DNA from: CAJKWP01 sp050943075
GTDB lineage: Bacteria; Bacillota; Clostridia; Christensenellales; UBA1242
DNA length: 27,879 nt
Direction: 5' to 3'
Assembly: GCA_050943075.1 (NCBI GenBank)
Contig: JBMNOM010000012.1
Coordinates: 1 to 27,879 of the forward strand
In this document: piece after piece, positions 15,006 to 22,545 of the stretch
How the letters are laid out: every line of letters starts with the position of its first letter
Numbering within the stretch: the stretch's first letter is position 1
Program-made: the position numbers and the translations under genes
Notes under the pieces: generated by a model
Seen by the model: the letters and a program-made list of their open reading frames with translations, nothing else
Told to the model about the DNA's origin: nothing
Database searches by the model: none

Positions 15006-16073
15006 ATGACACCAGAAGAAAAGAACTGTGATGAAAAAGATGTTCAGTTTAATTTGGACACAGTTGAGCAAACATTCACAAAATATAAAATTAATCAAAT
15101 TGTTGACGGCGTTGTTGTTGAAAAACGCGAAGATGGCGTAATTTTTAACATTGGTGGAAAACTTGACGCTTTCATTCCAAAATCAGATTTTAAAGACTAT
15201 TCACTTGTTAAAGCAGGCGAAAGGTTTAAAGGCGCAATCAGTGCACTTAAAAACGAAAATGGAATGATTGAGGTTTCAAAAGCAAAAGCAGACAATTTTT
15301 TAATTGACAATTTGGAAGCAAACGAATTAAAAATTGGAAAAACCTTTACTTTTGTTGTGACTGGTTTTAACCAAGATGGCGCGACGTCTTCACTTGGGGA
15401 ATACAAAATTTTTGTTAAAAAAGACGAAGTTTCCACCAAACCTTTTAAAACATTAAAACAATTCTTAAACAAACGCATTGAAGCCATTGTGACCGACTTT
15501 GACAAAGAAAACAAATTCATCACAGCGTCAGCAACCATGCTTGAAAACCGCGTTAAACAAAACATTGAACTTGCATTTTGGAATAGCGTTTTTGTTAACA
15601 AACTTGTTTCTGGCACAGTTGTCAAAGAACTTCCTTTTGGTGTTTTGGTTAATGTTAATGGTGTTATGTGTTTTTGTCATATTTCACAAATTTCACACAA
15701 ACGCATTGCAAAAGCAACAGATGTTTTGCACATTGGCAACGAATACACTTTTAAAGTTTTGGAAGTTGACAGAGAAAACAAAAAAGTTTCATTAACATAC
15801 AAACAACTTCAACCAAGTGAAAAACAACAAAAACTTTCAGCCTTAAAAGTTGGCAGTGAAGTTAAAGGCAAAGTGACATCACTTTTAGAGTTTGGCGCAA
15901 TTGTGGAAATTGACGAAAATTTAACAGGCCTTTTGCACGTTTCAGACGCAAGCGCAGTTTACGGCACATTTATTAAAGACATTGTTTCTCGTGGCGAAGT
16001 GCTTGATGTAATCATCAAAAGCGTCGACGCAGAAAAAGGCAAACTATCCCTTGCCCTCAAAGAAAAAAGATAA
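15006..16073 (+). CDS. rpsA: Ribosomal protein S1-like protein with four S1 repeats
   Basis: 355 residues from ATG 15006, chosen because AGGAG lies 4 nt upstream; an in-frame TTG at 14988 would precede the SD. Four OB-fold S1 repeats are visible at about 29-93, 108-176, 197-266 and 280-352. The third and fourth are the most canonical (GTVVKELPFGVLV...HISQIS; GKVTSLLEFGAIVEI...LLHVSD). A short acidic N-terminal tail precedes them. Such proteins bind mRNA single strands; in low-G+C bacteria the four-repeat form (YpfD type) is usually not essential and may act as an RNA-binding factor rather than a true S1 subunit. It is the last gene of the rluB-plsC-rpsA run, closed by the hairpin at 16157. 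Confidence 0.9.
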   Translation: MTPEEKNCDEKDVQFNLDTVEQTFTKYKINQIVDGVVVEKREDGVIFNIGGKLDAFIPKSDFKDYSLVKAGERFKGAISALKNENGMIEVSKAKADNFLIDNLEANELKIGKTFTFVVTGFNQDGATSSLGEYKIFVKKDEVSTKPFKTLKQFLNKRIEAIVTDFDKENKFITASATMLENRVKQNIELAFWNSVFVNKLVSGTVVKELPFGVLVNVNGVMCFCHISQISHKRIAKATDVLHIGNEYTFKVLEVDRENKKVSLTYKQLQPSEKQQKLSALKVGSEVKGKVTSLLEFGAIVEIDENLTGLLHVSDASAVYGTFIKDIVSRGEVLDVIIKSVDAEKGKLSLALKEKR

Positions 16074-16156
16074 AAAACAAAGTGTTAATTCACACCAAAT
16101 TAAAAATTGTTTTAAATAAAAAAATAAAACAATTCTGTTTAAAAAAATATTAATAA

Positions 16157-16180
16157 AAAAGAGTGCGAAAGCACTTTTTT
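16157..16180 (+). terminator. Rho-independent terminator between rpsA and the tRNA gene
   Basis: Stem AAAAGAGTGC / GCACTTTTTT (one G-U pair) with a GAAA tetraloop; the T run ends at 16180. It stops only two bases before the tRNA begins, so it either ends the rpsA transcript or belongs to the tRNA 5' leader. Confidence 0.75.
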
Positions 16181-16182
16181 GT

Positions 16183-16258
16183 GCTGATGTAGCACAGCTG
16201 GTAGTGCAATGCATTCGTAATGCATAGGTCGTGGGTTCGAATCCCACCATCAGCTCCA
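16183..16258 (+). tRNA. tRNA-Thr (anticodon CGT)
   Basis: 76 bases folding as a full cloverleaf: acceptor GCTGATG / CATCAGC, D stem GCAC / GTGC with loop AGCTGGTA, anticodon stem ATGCA / TGCAT with loop TTCGTAA (anticodon CGT, reading ACG), variable loop AGGTC, T arm GTGGG-TTCGAAT-CCCAC, discriminator T and encoded CCA. No promoter is obvious immediately upstream because the space is filled by the terminator hairpin. Confidence 0.96.
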
Positions 16259-16269
16259 AAGAAAAGGTT

Positions 16270-16298
16270 CAGCCTGCTGTAGCGGGCTGTTTTTTTTT
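16270..16298 (+). terminator. Rho-independent terminator after tRNA-Thr
   Basis: Stem CAGCCTGC / GCGGGCTG (8 bp, one G-U) with loop TGTA, then nine T. It starts 11 bases after the tRNA CCA. Confidence 0.93.
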
Positions 16299-16301
16299 GC
16301 C

Positions 16302-16332
16302 AAGTTGTGCGCTACGAAGCGGGAACTTTTTT
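16302..16332 (+). terminator. Second, imperfect terminator-like hairpin
   Basis: AAGTT (16302-16306) pairs with AACTT (16324-16328); inside, CGCT pairs with AGCG around an ACGA loop, with an internal bulge. Six T end at 16332. It may be a backup to the terminator just before. Between here and 16472 I see no gene. Confidence 0.35.
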
Positions 16333-16472
16333 GTTTGGTCATTCAAATGCGGCATTTTGCTTTTGTTTTTTATGTTATAGGCTTTTTGTTAAATTACACA
16401 TAATTAAATTATCAATTATCTTTAATTTTTTGTTTCAAAAAACGTTTTTAAGTTTTAAAAAGGCGGGTTTTG

Positions 16473-16481
16473 TGGTATAAT
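16473..16481 (+). promoter_or_regulatory. Extended -10 promoter for cmk
   Basis: TGG followed by TATAAT (extended -10 TGnTATAAT) at 16473-16481. The -35 position at 17 bp (TTTTAA) is poor, as usual for extended -10 promoters. The SD and ATG of cmk follow within 40 bases. Confidence 0.6.
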
Positions 16482-16518
16482 TTTGGTATGATAAAATTTT
16501 GATTTTAAGGGGATTTTT

Positions 16519-17184
16519 ATGGCGGAAATTTTTTCAATTGCAATTGATGGGCCTTCAAGCAGTGGCAAGTCCACTGTGGCAAGTGCTGTGGCAAAACGAC
16601 TTGGCATTTTGCACGTAAACACTGGCAGTATGTATAGAGCAGTTGCTTACTATTTTATTAAAAATGGTTTGGATTATAACAATGAAAAGGTTGTTAATGC
16701 ACACCTTGATGATATTCACATTGAGGTGAAATTTGAAGATGGAAAACAAGCAGATTATCTTAATGGAGAATATGTGACACCATTTTTGCGTGCAAATGAA
16801 GTTTCGGTGGGCTCAAGTGTTGTTTCGCAATTTGCGCGTGTTAGACACATGACTGTGGAAATTCAAAGAGAAGTTGCTTCCCACACTTCTTGCATTATGG
16901 AAGGGCGTGACATAACAACTGTTGTTTTGCCAAACAGCAAAAACAAGTTTTTCTTAACTGCAAGTGCGGAAGAACGTGCAAAAAGAAGGTTTAAAGAAAA
17001 CTTGGAAAAAGGCATTGAAAGCAATTTTGAACAACTTTACAAAGAAGTTGTTGAACGTGACCAAAGAGATGAAAACAGGACAGTTTCGCCTTTGCGCCAA
17101 GCAGAAGATGCCGTTTTAATTGACGCAACAAATTTAACAGTGGACGAAGTGATTGAAACTGTTGTGAAAAATTTGAAAATATAA
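16519..17184 (+). CDS. cmk: Cytidylate kinase
   Basis: 221 residues, the usual length. It phosphorylates CMP/dCMP with ATP in the cytoplasm. P-loop GPSSSGKST (11-19); NTGSMYR at 34-40 in place of the common DTGAMYR; EGRDITTVVLP (usual GRDIGTVV); FFLTASAEERAKRRF, the lid region; and ERDQRDENRTVSPLRQAEDAVLIDAT, with the Arg-rich substrate lid and the conserved Asp-Ala-Thr end. SD AAGGGG is upstream. It has its own promoter and is separated from plsC/rpsA by the tRNA. The small substitutions leave all phosphate-binding residues I can identify intact. Confidence 0.95.
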   Translation: MAEIFSIAIDGPSSSGKSTVASAVAKRLGILHVNTGSMYRAVAYYFIKNGLDYNNEKVVNAHLDDIHIEVKFEDGKQADYLNGEYVTPFLRANEVSVGSSVVSQFARVRHMTVEIQREVASHTSCIMEGRDITTVVLPNSKNKFFLTASAEERAKRRFKENLEKGIESNFEQLYKEVVERDQRDENRTVSPLRQAEDAVLIDATNLTVDEVIETVVKNLKI

Positions 17185-17228
17185 AAGAAAATGCTTGCAA
17201 GAAAATGTTTTTTGTGTTAAAGTTATAG

Positions 17229-17250
17229 TGTCAAGTAAAAAAACTTGACA
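17229..17250 (+). promoter_or_regulatory. Inverted repeat before ylxM
   Basis: TGTCAAGT and ACTTGACA, perfect 8-bp arms around AAAAAA, just downstream of a TATAGT (-10-like, 17224-17229). The same half-sites recur before rpsP. It could be an operator or an RNA hairpin; it has no T run, so it is not a terminator. Confidence 0.4.
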
Positions 17251-17272
17251 GAAGCCAAAAAAGGTGTTTTTT

Positions 17273-17572
17273 ATGCAAATTGAAAAGAATGTTCGCATTT
17301 GTGATTTGTTTGATATTTATGGCTGTTTTCTTTCTGAAAAACAGCAAAAACTTATCAATGAATATTATTTTCTTGACAATTCACTTTCTGAAATTGCTGA
17401 AAATAATGGAATTTCACGACAAGCAGCTTTTGATTCACTTTCCAAAAGTGAAAAAAAACTTGAAGAATTTGAAGAAAAACTTTCGCTTTTGCAAATTAAA
17501 AAAGCACTTTTAAAATTTGACGAAAACAAAAACGCAGAAGAAATTTTATTGCTCATAAAAAATTTGATTTAA
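17273..17572 (+). CDS. ylxM: YlxM-like (UPF0122) helix-turn-helix protein
   Basis: 99 residues from ATG 17273; a GTG at 17264 is in frame but lies inside the AAAAGGTG SD. Cytoplasmic, with no Cys-rich or membrane parts apart from one Cys in FDIYGCFLSEKQ. The N-terminal half is a sigma-70 region 4-like helix-turn-helix (LSEIAENNGISRQAAFDSL, about 40-59) followed by a charged coil. YlxM is nearly always next to ffh in Bacillota and is thought to tune the signal recognition particle. Here ffh starts 9 bp downstream, so they form one operon. Confidence 0.93.
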   Translation: MQIEKNVRICDLFDIYGCFLSEKQQKLINEYYFLDNSLSEIAENNGISRQAAFDSLSKSEKKLEEFEEKLSLLQIKKALLKFDENKNAEEILLLIKNLI

Positions 17573-17581
17573 GGAGAAGTT

Positions 17582-18895
17582 ATGGCATTATTTTCAGGTT
17601 TGAGTGAAAGGCTTTCCCATGTTTTTACAAAATTAACAAACCGCGGAAAAATTACAGAGCTTGAAATTAAAGAAGCCATGAGAGAAATTAAAATTGCTTT
17701 ACTTGAAGCCGATGTTAATTATCTTGTGGTGAAAGATTTTATTGCTAAAGCAAGTGAAAAATGCTTGGGCGATGTGGTTTTGAAAAGCTTAACTCCCTCA
17801 CAACAAGTTGTTAAAATTGTTAGAGATGAACTTGTTGAACTTATGAGTGACCCAAACCAAAAATTGAAAGTTTCTTCAAAACTCCCAACAGTTTATATGT
17901 TGTGTGGGCTTCAAGGTGCCGGAAAAACAACAATGGTTGCAAAACTTGCATATCATTTGAAAAAATCTGGCAAAAAACCGCTTTTGGTGGCAGGTGACAT
18001 TTACCGCCCAGCAGCAATTGAGCAACTTAAAACAGTTGGCAAAAAAGCTGGTGCAGAAGTGTTTGAAAAAGGAATGCAAAACCCAGTTAAAACAGTATCT
18101 CAAGCTGTGGAATATGCTTTGAAACAAGGCTTTGACACAGTTATTATTGACACAGCCGGCAGGTTGCACATTAACGAAGATTTAATGAAGGAATTAAACC
18201 AAATTAAAGCCCAAGTTAATCCAACCGAAATTTTGCTTGTTGTGGACTCGATGACAGGGCAAGACGCAGTTACAGTTGCAAAAAGTTTTGATGAACAACT
18301 TGATATAACAGGTGTGATTTTAACAAAACTTGATGGTGACACTCGTGGTGGTGCAGCACTTTCCATTAAAGCAATCACATCAAAGCCAATTAAATTTTCT
18401 GGTGTGGGGGAAAAAATTGACGACCTTGAACAATTTTATCCAGACAGAATTGTTTCCAGAATTTTGGGCATGGGCGATGTGCTTACATTAATTGAAAAAG
18501 CACAAGACGCTGTGAGCGAAGAGGAAATTAAAAGGCTTGAAAAAAACTTTAAGCAAAACTCGTTTACTTTTGAAGACTATTTGCTTCAAATGGACCAAAT
18601 TAAAAAAATGGGCAATCTTAAAGATTTAATTGGAATGATACCAGGGCTTGGCAGTAAAATTGGCGCACTTGACATTGATGAAAAACAACTTGTTAAAAAC
18701 AAGGCAATCATTCAAAGTATGACCAAAAAAGAAAGGCAAAACCCAGATATTATTAAGGCATCTCACAAAAAGAGAATTGCCCAAGGAAGCGGAACAACAG
18801 TTCAAGATATTAATATGCTTTTGAAACAGTTTGAGCAGTCTAAAGAACTGATCAAACAAATGAAAGGCAAAAAAGGTTTTAAAGGGTTGTTCTAA
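17582..18895 (+). CDS. ffh: Signal recognition particle GTPase Ffh (SRP54)
   Basis: 437 residues. The protein part of SRP, targeting nascent membrane proteins to FtsY and SecYEG. N domain ~1-95; G domain with P-loop GLQGAGKTT (109-117), GDIYRPAAIEQL (138-149), DTAGRLH (190-196) and TKLDGDTRGG (248-257); methionine-containing M domain from ~300 with MIPGL. It ends MKGKKGFKGLF; the M-domain tail is short compared with the Met/Gly-rich tails of many Ffh proteins. SD AAGGAG lies 6 nt before the ATG. It is downstream of ylxM; rpsP follows after 102 bp containing hairpins. Confidence 0.97.
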   Translation: MALFSGLSERLSHVFTKLTNRGKITELEIKEAMREIKIALLEADVNYLVVKDFIAKASEKCLGDVVLKSLTPSQQVVKIVRDELVELMSDPNQKLKVSSKLPTVYMLCGLQGAGKTTMVAKLAYHLKKSGKKPLLVAGDIYRPAAIEQLKTVGKKAGAEVFEKGMQNPVKTVSQAVEYALKQGFDTVIIDTAGRLHINEDLMKELNQIKAQVNPTEILLVVDSMTGQDAVTVAKSFDEQLDITGVILTKLDGDTRGGAALSIKAITSKPIKFSGVGEKIDDLEQFYPDRIVSRILGMGDVLTLIEKAQDAVSEEEIKRLEKNFKQNSFTFEDYLLQMDQIKKMGNLKDLIGMIPGLGSKIGALDIDEKQLVKNKAIIQSMTKKERQNPDIIKASHKKRIAQGSGTTVQDINMLLKQFEQSKELIKQMKGKKGFKGLF

Positions 18896-18910
18896 TTAAA
18901 CAAGCACTAA

Positions 18911-18977
18911 CAAACTTGCAAAAGTTTGACTAAAAAGTGTTGTCAAGCACATATTGACGTAATGTCAAACCTTGACA
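18911..18977 (+). promoter_or_regulatory. Hairpins, inverted repeats and possible promoter before rpsP
   Basis: Three elements. CAAACTT-GCAA-AAGTTTG, a perfect 7-bp hairpin (18911-18928) with no T run. A possible promoter, TTGACT (18926-18931), 18 bp, CATATT (18950-18955). Alternating TGTCAA / TTGAC(A/G) half-sites: 18941-18946 with 18954-18959, and 18963-18968 with 18972-18977 (perfect 6-bp arms, 3-bp gap), similar to the repeat before ylxM. Confidence 0.35.
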
Positions 18978-18997
18978 AAAACTATAAGGAGGAAAAA

Positions 18998-19249
18998 ATG
19001 GCAGTAAAAATTAGACTTACAAGACTAGGAAGCAAAAAAGCACCTTTCTACCGTGTTGTTGTTGCTGATTCAAGATCTCCAAGAGATGGCAAGTTCATCG
19101 ATATCATCGGAACTTACAATCCACTTACAGATCCAGCAGAAATCAAAATTGATAATGTTAAAGCAGCACAATGGTTAAAAAATGGCGCTCAACCAACTGA
19201 CACTGCAAAAGCTTTATTAGTAAAAAGCGGCGCAATTGAAAGAAAATAA
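18998..19249 (+). CDS. rpsP: 30S ribosomal protein S16
   Basis: 83 residues from ATG 18998, preceded by an ideal SD AAGGAGG. Earlier in-frame codons would add an implausible tail. The family pattern is complete: MAVKIRLTRLGSKKAPFYR, VVADSRSPRDGKFID, GTYNPL, and the later VKAAQWLKNGAQPTDTAKALL. S16 is a small assembly protein of the 30S subunit. It is the first gene of rpsP-khpA-rimM-trmD, with gaps of 15 bp and overlaps of 1 and 4 bp, so it is one operon. Confidence 0.98.
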   Translation: MAVKIRLTRLGSKKAPFYRVVVADSRSPRDGKFIDIIGTYNPLTDPAEIKIDNVKAAQWLKNGAQPTDTAKALLVKSGAIERK

Positions 19250-19264
19250 GGATTGGGAAATAAT

Positions 19265-19498
19265 ATGAAAGATATTGTAGAATTTATTATCAAACAACTT
19301 GTTGATGATAAAAACTCCGTGCAAATTGAAGAAAGCCAAGACGGCTCATTGAACATTTTAACTGTTAAAGTTAGTGAAAATGACCTTGGCAAAGTGATTG
19401 GCAAAGGCGGAAAAATTGCAACAAGCATTAGAACCATTGTTAAAAGTCTTTCAATCAAAGAGAAAAAACGTTACATTGTTAAAATTGGTGACAAATAA
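19265..19498 (+). CDS. khpA: KH-domain RNA-binding protein KhpA
   Basis: 77 residues from ATG 19265, SD AAGGA 11 nt upstream; a TTG at 19253 would sit inside the SD. A single KH domain with the signature VIGKGGKIATSIRT (about 43-56). KhpA, often paired with KhpB/Jag, binds RNA and affects cell size and division in Bacillota. Its place between rpsP and rimM is the typical one. Its stop TAA shares one base with the rimM ATG. Confidence 0.95.
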   Translation: MKDIVEFIIKQLVDDKNSVQIEESQDGSLNILTVKVSENDLGKVIGKGGKIATSIRTIVKSLSIKEKKRYIVKIGDK

Positions 19499-20001
19499 TG
19501 GATTTTATTACAATTGGCAAAATTGTTAAACCAAAAGGATTAAAAGGTGAAGTTAAAGTAAAACTATTCACCAATTATTCTGCGGCTGTTAAAGCATTAA
19601 AAGTTTTTTATGTTGGGCAGCAAAAAAATATAATGAAAGCAAAAACCGTGTCAATTAGAGACGGTTTTGCTTATATTTTGTTTGAAAATGTTTCCACAAT
19701 TGAACAAGCCGAACTTTTGAGAAACAGCCAAGTTTTTGCAGCAAAAAATAACTTTATAACTCAAGATGAAGGAACATTTTTAATTGAAGACATTTTGGGC
19801 TTCCAAATTGTTGATGAAAATGAAAATTATCTTGGAGAACTTATTGAAGTTGAGCAATATGGTGCAGCAGATGTTTGGATTATGCGTGGAATGGGCAGAA
19901 CATACAGCTTTCCATACATTTCTGCAATTGTTAAAAAAGTTGATGTTCAAAACAAACAAATTGTGGTTGATAAAAAAGCGTTTGATGAGGGAAAAATATG
20001 A
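19498..20001 (+). CDS. rimM: Ribosome maturation factor RimM
   Basis: 167 residues, the usual length. It helps 30S head assembly by binding S19 and 16S rRNA. N-terminal beta-barrel domain: FITIGKIVKPKGLKGEVKVK (3-22) and later ILFENVSTIEQAELLRNSQVF. A linker leads into the PRC-barrel domain, starting LIEDILGFQIVDENENYLGEL and ending FPYISAIVKKVDVQNKQIVV. It overlaps khpA by one base and trmD by four (ATGA), implying translational coupling. Confidence 0.96.
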   Translation: MDFITIGKIVKPKGLKGEVKVKLFTNYSAAVKALKVFYVGQQKNIMKAKTVSIRDGFAYILFENVSTIEQAELLRNSQVFAAKNNFITQDEGTFLIEDILGFQIVDENENYLGELIEVEQYGAADVWIMRGMGRTYSFPYISAIVKKVDVQNKQIVVDKKAFDEGKI

Positions 20002-20690
20002 AAATTGATGTTTTAACCTTGTTTCCTGAAATGTTTGCGCCAATTAACGCAAGCATTTTAAAGCGCGCACAAGAAAACAATTTGTTAAGTTTGGAAGTTG
20101 CAAACATAAGAGATTATTCCAAAGACACTCACAGAAAATGTGACGATTATCCTTATGGCGGTGGAAATGGCATGGTGATGACACCTCAACCACTTTACGA
20201 TAGCATAATGGACAAGAAAACACCAAATTCAAAAGTGATTTATCTTTCACCAAAAGGAAAAGTTTTTAATCAAAAAAAAGCAATAAGCCTTGCAAAAGAA
20301 GAACATTTGATTTTTGTTTGTGGGCATTATGAAGGCGTTGATGAGCGTGTTTTACAACTTTGTGTTGACGAGGAAATTAGCATTGGCGATTTTGTTTTAA
20401 CAGGTGGAGAACTTGCGTGCATGGTTGTTATTGACGCACTTGCAAGAAACATTGCAGGCGTTTTGGGAAATGAAGAAAGCAAGAATGACGAAAGTTTTTC
20501 TTTGCCGCTTTTGGAATATCCACAATACACACGTCCACAAGTTTTTGAAGGGTTGGAAGTGCCACAAGTGCTTTTGTCTGGAAACCACAAAGAAGTTGAC
20601 AAATTCAGGCTTGAGCAATCAATTGAAATAACAAAACAAAGAAGACCAGATTTATACGAGAAATATCTTAAAATGAAAGATGAAAAATAA
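19998..20690 (+). CDS. trmD: tRNA (guanine37-N1)-methyltransferase TrmD
   Basis: 230 residues. It methylates G37 next to the anticodon in tRNAs reading CNN codons, preventing frameshifts. Signature YPYGGGNGMVM (51-61). The SAM-binding trefoil knot comprises YLSPKGK, CGHYEGVDERV (108-118) and EISIGDFVLTGGELA (126-140). The catalytic Asp lies in the NDESF region (D164). The C-terminal tRNA-binding part ends RLEQSIEITKQRRPDL. It overlaps rimM by 4 bp. rbgA follows 115 bp later with its own SD. Confidence 0.97.
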   Translation: MKIDVLTLFPEMFAPINASILKRAQENNLLSLEVANIRDYSKDTHRKCDDYPYGGGNGMVMTPQPLYDSIMDKKTPNSKVIYLSPKGKVFNQKKAISLAKEEHLIFVCGHYEGVDERVLQLCVDEEISIGDFVLTGGELACMVVIDALARNIAGVLGNEESKNDESFSLPLLEYPQYTRPQVFEGLEVPQVLLSGNHKEVDKFRLEQSIEITKQRRPDLYEKYLKMKDEK

Positions 20691-20805
20691 TCTTTTGAAA
20701 TAATTAAATATTCTTAAAATGTTGAATGAAATTAATCTTAAAACAAAGATTAAACAATCATTTAAAGATAAAAACAACCAATTTTTGATTAAAAGGAGAA
20801 AGAAA

Positions 20806-21639
20806 ATGAACATTAACTGGTTTCCTGGGCATATGACAAAGTCACTACGCATGATGGAAAAAGAAGTTAAAAATGTTGATGTAATCATATATTTGTTGGA
20901 CGCAAGAGCGCCACAATCTTCTTTTAATCCAAAATTTGAAAGCATTATTGGAAACAAGCCGGTTTTGTATGTTTTGAATAAATATGACTTGGCTGATGAT
21001 AAAAAAACTGATGAGTTTATTAAAAAACTTAAAAAAAGCGGTGCAACAGCAATTAAACTTGATGCTTCAAAAAGTGGGGCAGGAAAAGTTTTGGAGCCAC
21101 TTTTAAAACAGCTTATTTCAAGAAAAATTGAAAAATTTTTAAATAAAGGCATTAAAATTTTGCCAAAGGCAATGATTATTGGTGTTCCAAACGTTGGAAA
21201 AAGCACGCTTATTAACAATTTAGCAAATGTTTCAAAAGCAAAAACTGGAAACAAAGCGGGTGTGACACGTGGCAAACAACAAATTACACTTGAAAGTGGA
21301 ATTGTTTTGCTTGACACACCAGGCACTTTGTGGCCAAGTTTTGATCGTGAAGAAACAGCACTCAATTTGGCAATTATTGGCAGTATTAATGACAATGTTC
21401 TTGATAAAAACGAAATTGCCTATGGTTTAATTTCTGTTTTAAAAGCAGAATACCCAGAAAAACTTAAAGCAAGATACAATTTGAAAGAATTGGATAAAAC
21501 AACACATGAAATTGCTTATGACATTGCAGTTTCACGCGGGTTTTTGCTTAAAGGTGGTGACTTTGACATGGACAGAACATGCAATATGCTTATAACTGAA
21601 TATCGCAAAGGGCTTTTTGGAAAAATTACATTGGATTAA
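20806..21639 (+). CDS. rbgA: Ribosome biogenesis GTPase RbgA (YlqF)
   Basis: 277 residues from ATG 20806, with AAAAGGAG 7 nt upstream; earlier in-frame codons would only add a Lys-rich tail lacking an SD. A circularly permuted GTPase: G4 NKYD (58-61) and the SKSG-like G5 region come before G1 GVPNVGKST (126-134), G2 GVT (152-154) and G3 DTPG (170-173). It opens with INWFPGHMTKS, the family hallmark. RbgA drives a late step of 50S assembly (incorporation of L16 and others). Followed by yraN after 1 bp. Confidence 0.95.
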   Translation: MNINWFPGHMTKSLRMMEKEVKNVDVIIYLLDARAPQSSFNPKFESIIGNKPVLYVLNKYDLADDKKTDEFIKKLKKSGATAIKLDASKSGAGKVLEPLLKQLISRKIEKFLNKGIKILPKAMIIGVPNVGKSTLINNLANVSKAKTGNKAGVTRGKQQITLESGIVLLDTPGTLWPSFDREETALNLAIIGSINDNVLDKNEIAYGLISVLKAEYPEKLKARYNLKELDKTTHEIAYDIAVSRGFLLKGGDFDMDRTCNMLITEYRKGLFGKITLD

Positions 21640-21640
21640 T

Positions 21641-21979
21641 ATGAAAAACAAAATTTATGGTGATAAGGGTGAAGCCAAAGCAGTGGCTTTTCTTAAAAAG
21701 AACAAAAAGAAAATTTTGCAAACAAACTATAAAAATATTTTGGGCGAAATTGACATTATTTTTAAGGACAAAGATTTTATTGTTTTTTGCGAAGTTAAAA
21801 GCAGAAGCAGTGAAAAATTTGGCAGAGCATCACTTGCTGTTAACACTCAAAAACAAAACAAAATTAGAAATGTTGCTTTGTTTTACTTAAAAGAACACAA
21901 ACTTTTGGAAACTGCGGTTAGATTTGATGTTTTGGAAGTTTATGAAGACGAAATCAATCACATTGAAAATGCTTTTTAG
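21641..21979 (+). CDS. yraN: YraN family (UPF0102) nuclease-fold protein
   Basis: 112 residues from ATG 21641, directly after the rbgA stop. There is no SD, so translation is probably coupled to rbgA; an upstream TTG inside rbgA is less likely. It has the restriction-endonuclease-like core of the family: G-E-A-A region GDKGEAKAVAFLKK, GEIDIIFKD (Glu-x-Asp), VFCEVKSRS (the E-x-K catalytic pair), and a conserved KQNKI helix. The function of YraN is unproven; a Holliday-junction-resolvase-like nuclease fold is predicted. The rbgA-yraN order is common in Bacillota. Confidence 0.9.
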   Translation: MKNKIYGDKGEAKAVAFLKKNKKKILQTNYKNILGEIDIIFKDKDFIVFCEVKSRSSEKFGRASLAVNTQKQNKIRNVALFYLKEHKLLETAVRFDVLEVYEDEINHIENAF

Positions 21980-22061
21980 CCTGTTATTTTAAGCAAAACA
22001 AAGGTTTTATGTAGCAAATTAAATGCTGCGAAAAAAAAGATGTTAAAAAACAAAAAAACAC

Positions 22062-22156
22062 TTGATTTTAAATGCGAATTATGATAGTATTTGTTAGTGA
22101 CTTCGGGTGTTCCGCTGTTTTTTGATTACTTATGAACACTTAGTTTAATTAGGAGG
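22062..22156 (+). promoter_or_regulatory. Promoter and probable L19 leader upstream of rplS
   Basis: TTGATT (22062-22067), 17 bp, TAGTAT (22085-22090). After the expected start is a ~60-nt leader in which GGGTGTTC (22105-22112) can pair with GAACACTT (22134-22141), two G-U pairs included. The single strand GTGTTCCGCTG between them resembles, from memory, the conserved part of the Bacillota L19 autoregulatory leader. The SD AGGAGG follows at 22151-22156. Confidence 0.5.
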
Positions 22157-22164
22157 ATAAGTCA

Positions 22165-22515
22165 GTGAATTTAGTTGATATCATTGAGAAAGAAAATCTT
22201 AGAGAAGATGCTCCAAATGTAAACGTTGGTGACACTGTTAAAGTTTTCTACAAAATTAAAGAAGGCGACAAACAAAGACTTCAAGCTTATGAAGGCGTTG
22301 TGATTGCTAAAAGAAACGGCAGTGTTAGAGAAACATTTACAGTAAGAAGAATTTCTTACGGAGTTGGTGTTGAAAGAACTTTCCCAGTTCATTCACCTTT
22401 AATTGAAAGGGTTGAAGTGGTTAGAAAAGGCTCACCAAGAAGAGCAAAACTTTACTATGTAAGAGAACTTACAGGTAAAGCTGCAAAGATTAAAGCAGAC
22501 AAAAGCAATAATTAA
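22165..22515 (+). CDS. rplS: 50S ribosomal protein L19
   Basis: 116 residues. A component of the 50S subunit at the intersubunit face. The family pattern is complete: NVGDTVKVFYKIKEGDKQR, AYEGVVIAKR, ETFTVRRISYGVGVERTFP, SPLIERVEVVRKG and RRAKLYYVRELTGKAAKIK. It starts with GTG at 22165, with AGGAGG 8 nt upstream; no better ATG exists. It is monocistronic, between its own promoter/leader and a strong terminator, rather than joined to trmD as in some relatives. Confidence 0.97.
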   Translation: MNLVDIIEKENLREDAPNVNVGDTVKVFYKIKEGDKQRLQAYEGVVIAKRNGSVRETFTVRRISYGVGVERTFPVHSPLIERVEVVRKGSPRRAKLYYVRELTGKAAKIKADKSNN

Positions 22516-22519
22516 AAAC

Positions 22520-22545
22520 ATAACCTTTTTTAAGGTTATTTTTTT
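22520..22545 (+). terminator. Rho-independent terminator after rplS
   Basis: Perfect 8-bp stem ATAACCTT / AAGGTTAT (22520-22527 with 22532-22539), a TTTT loop, then six T. Confidence 0.92.

Noticed and set aside
18926..18997. Longer N-terminus for ribosomal protein S16
   Set aside because: The extra 24 residues are unlike S16 and lie upstream of the ideal SD AAGGAGG; ATG 18998 gives the standard protein.
20652..21395. 247-codon ORF on the minus strand
   Set aside because: It is antisense to rbgA, which has all GTPase motifs. The minus frame has no SD, and its Ser/Leu/Phe-rich composition is typical of a shadow ORF.
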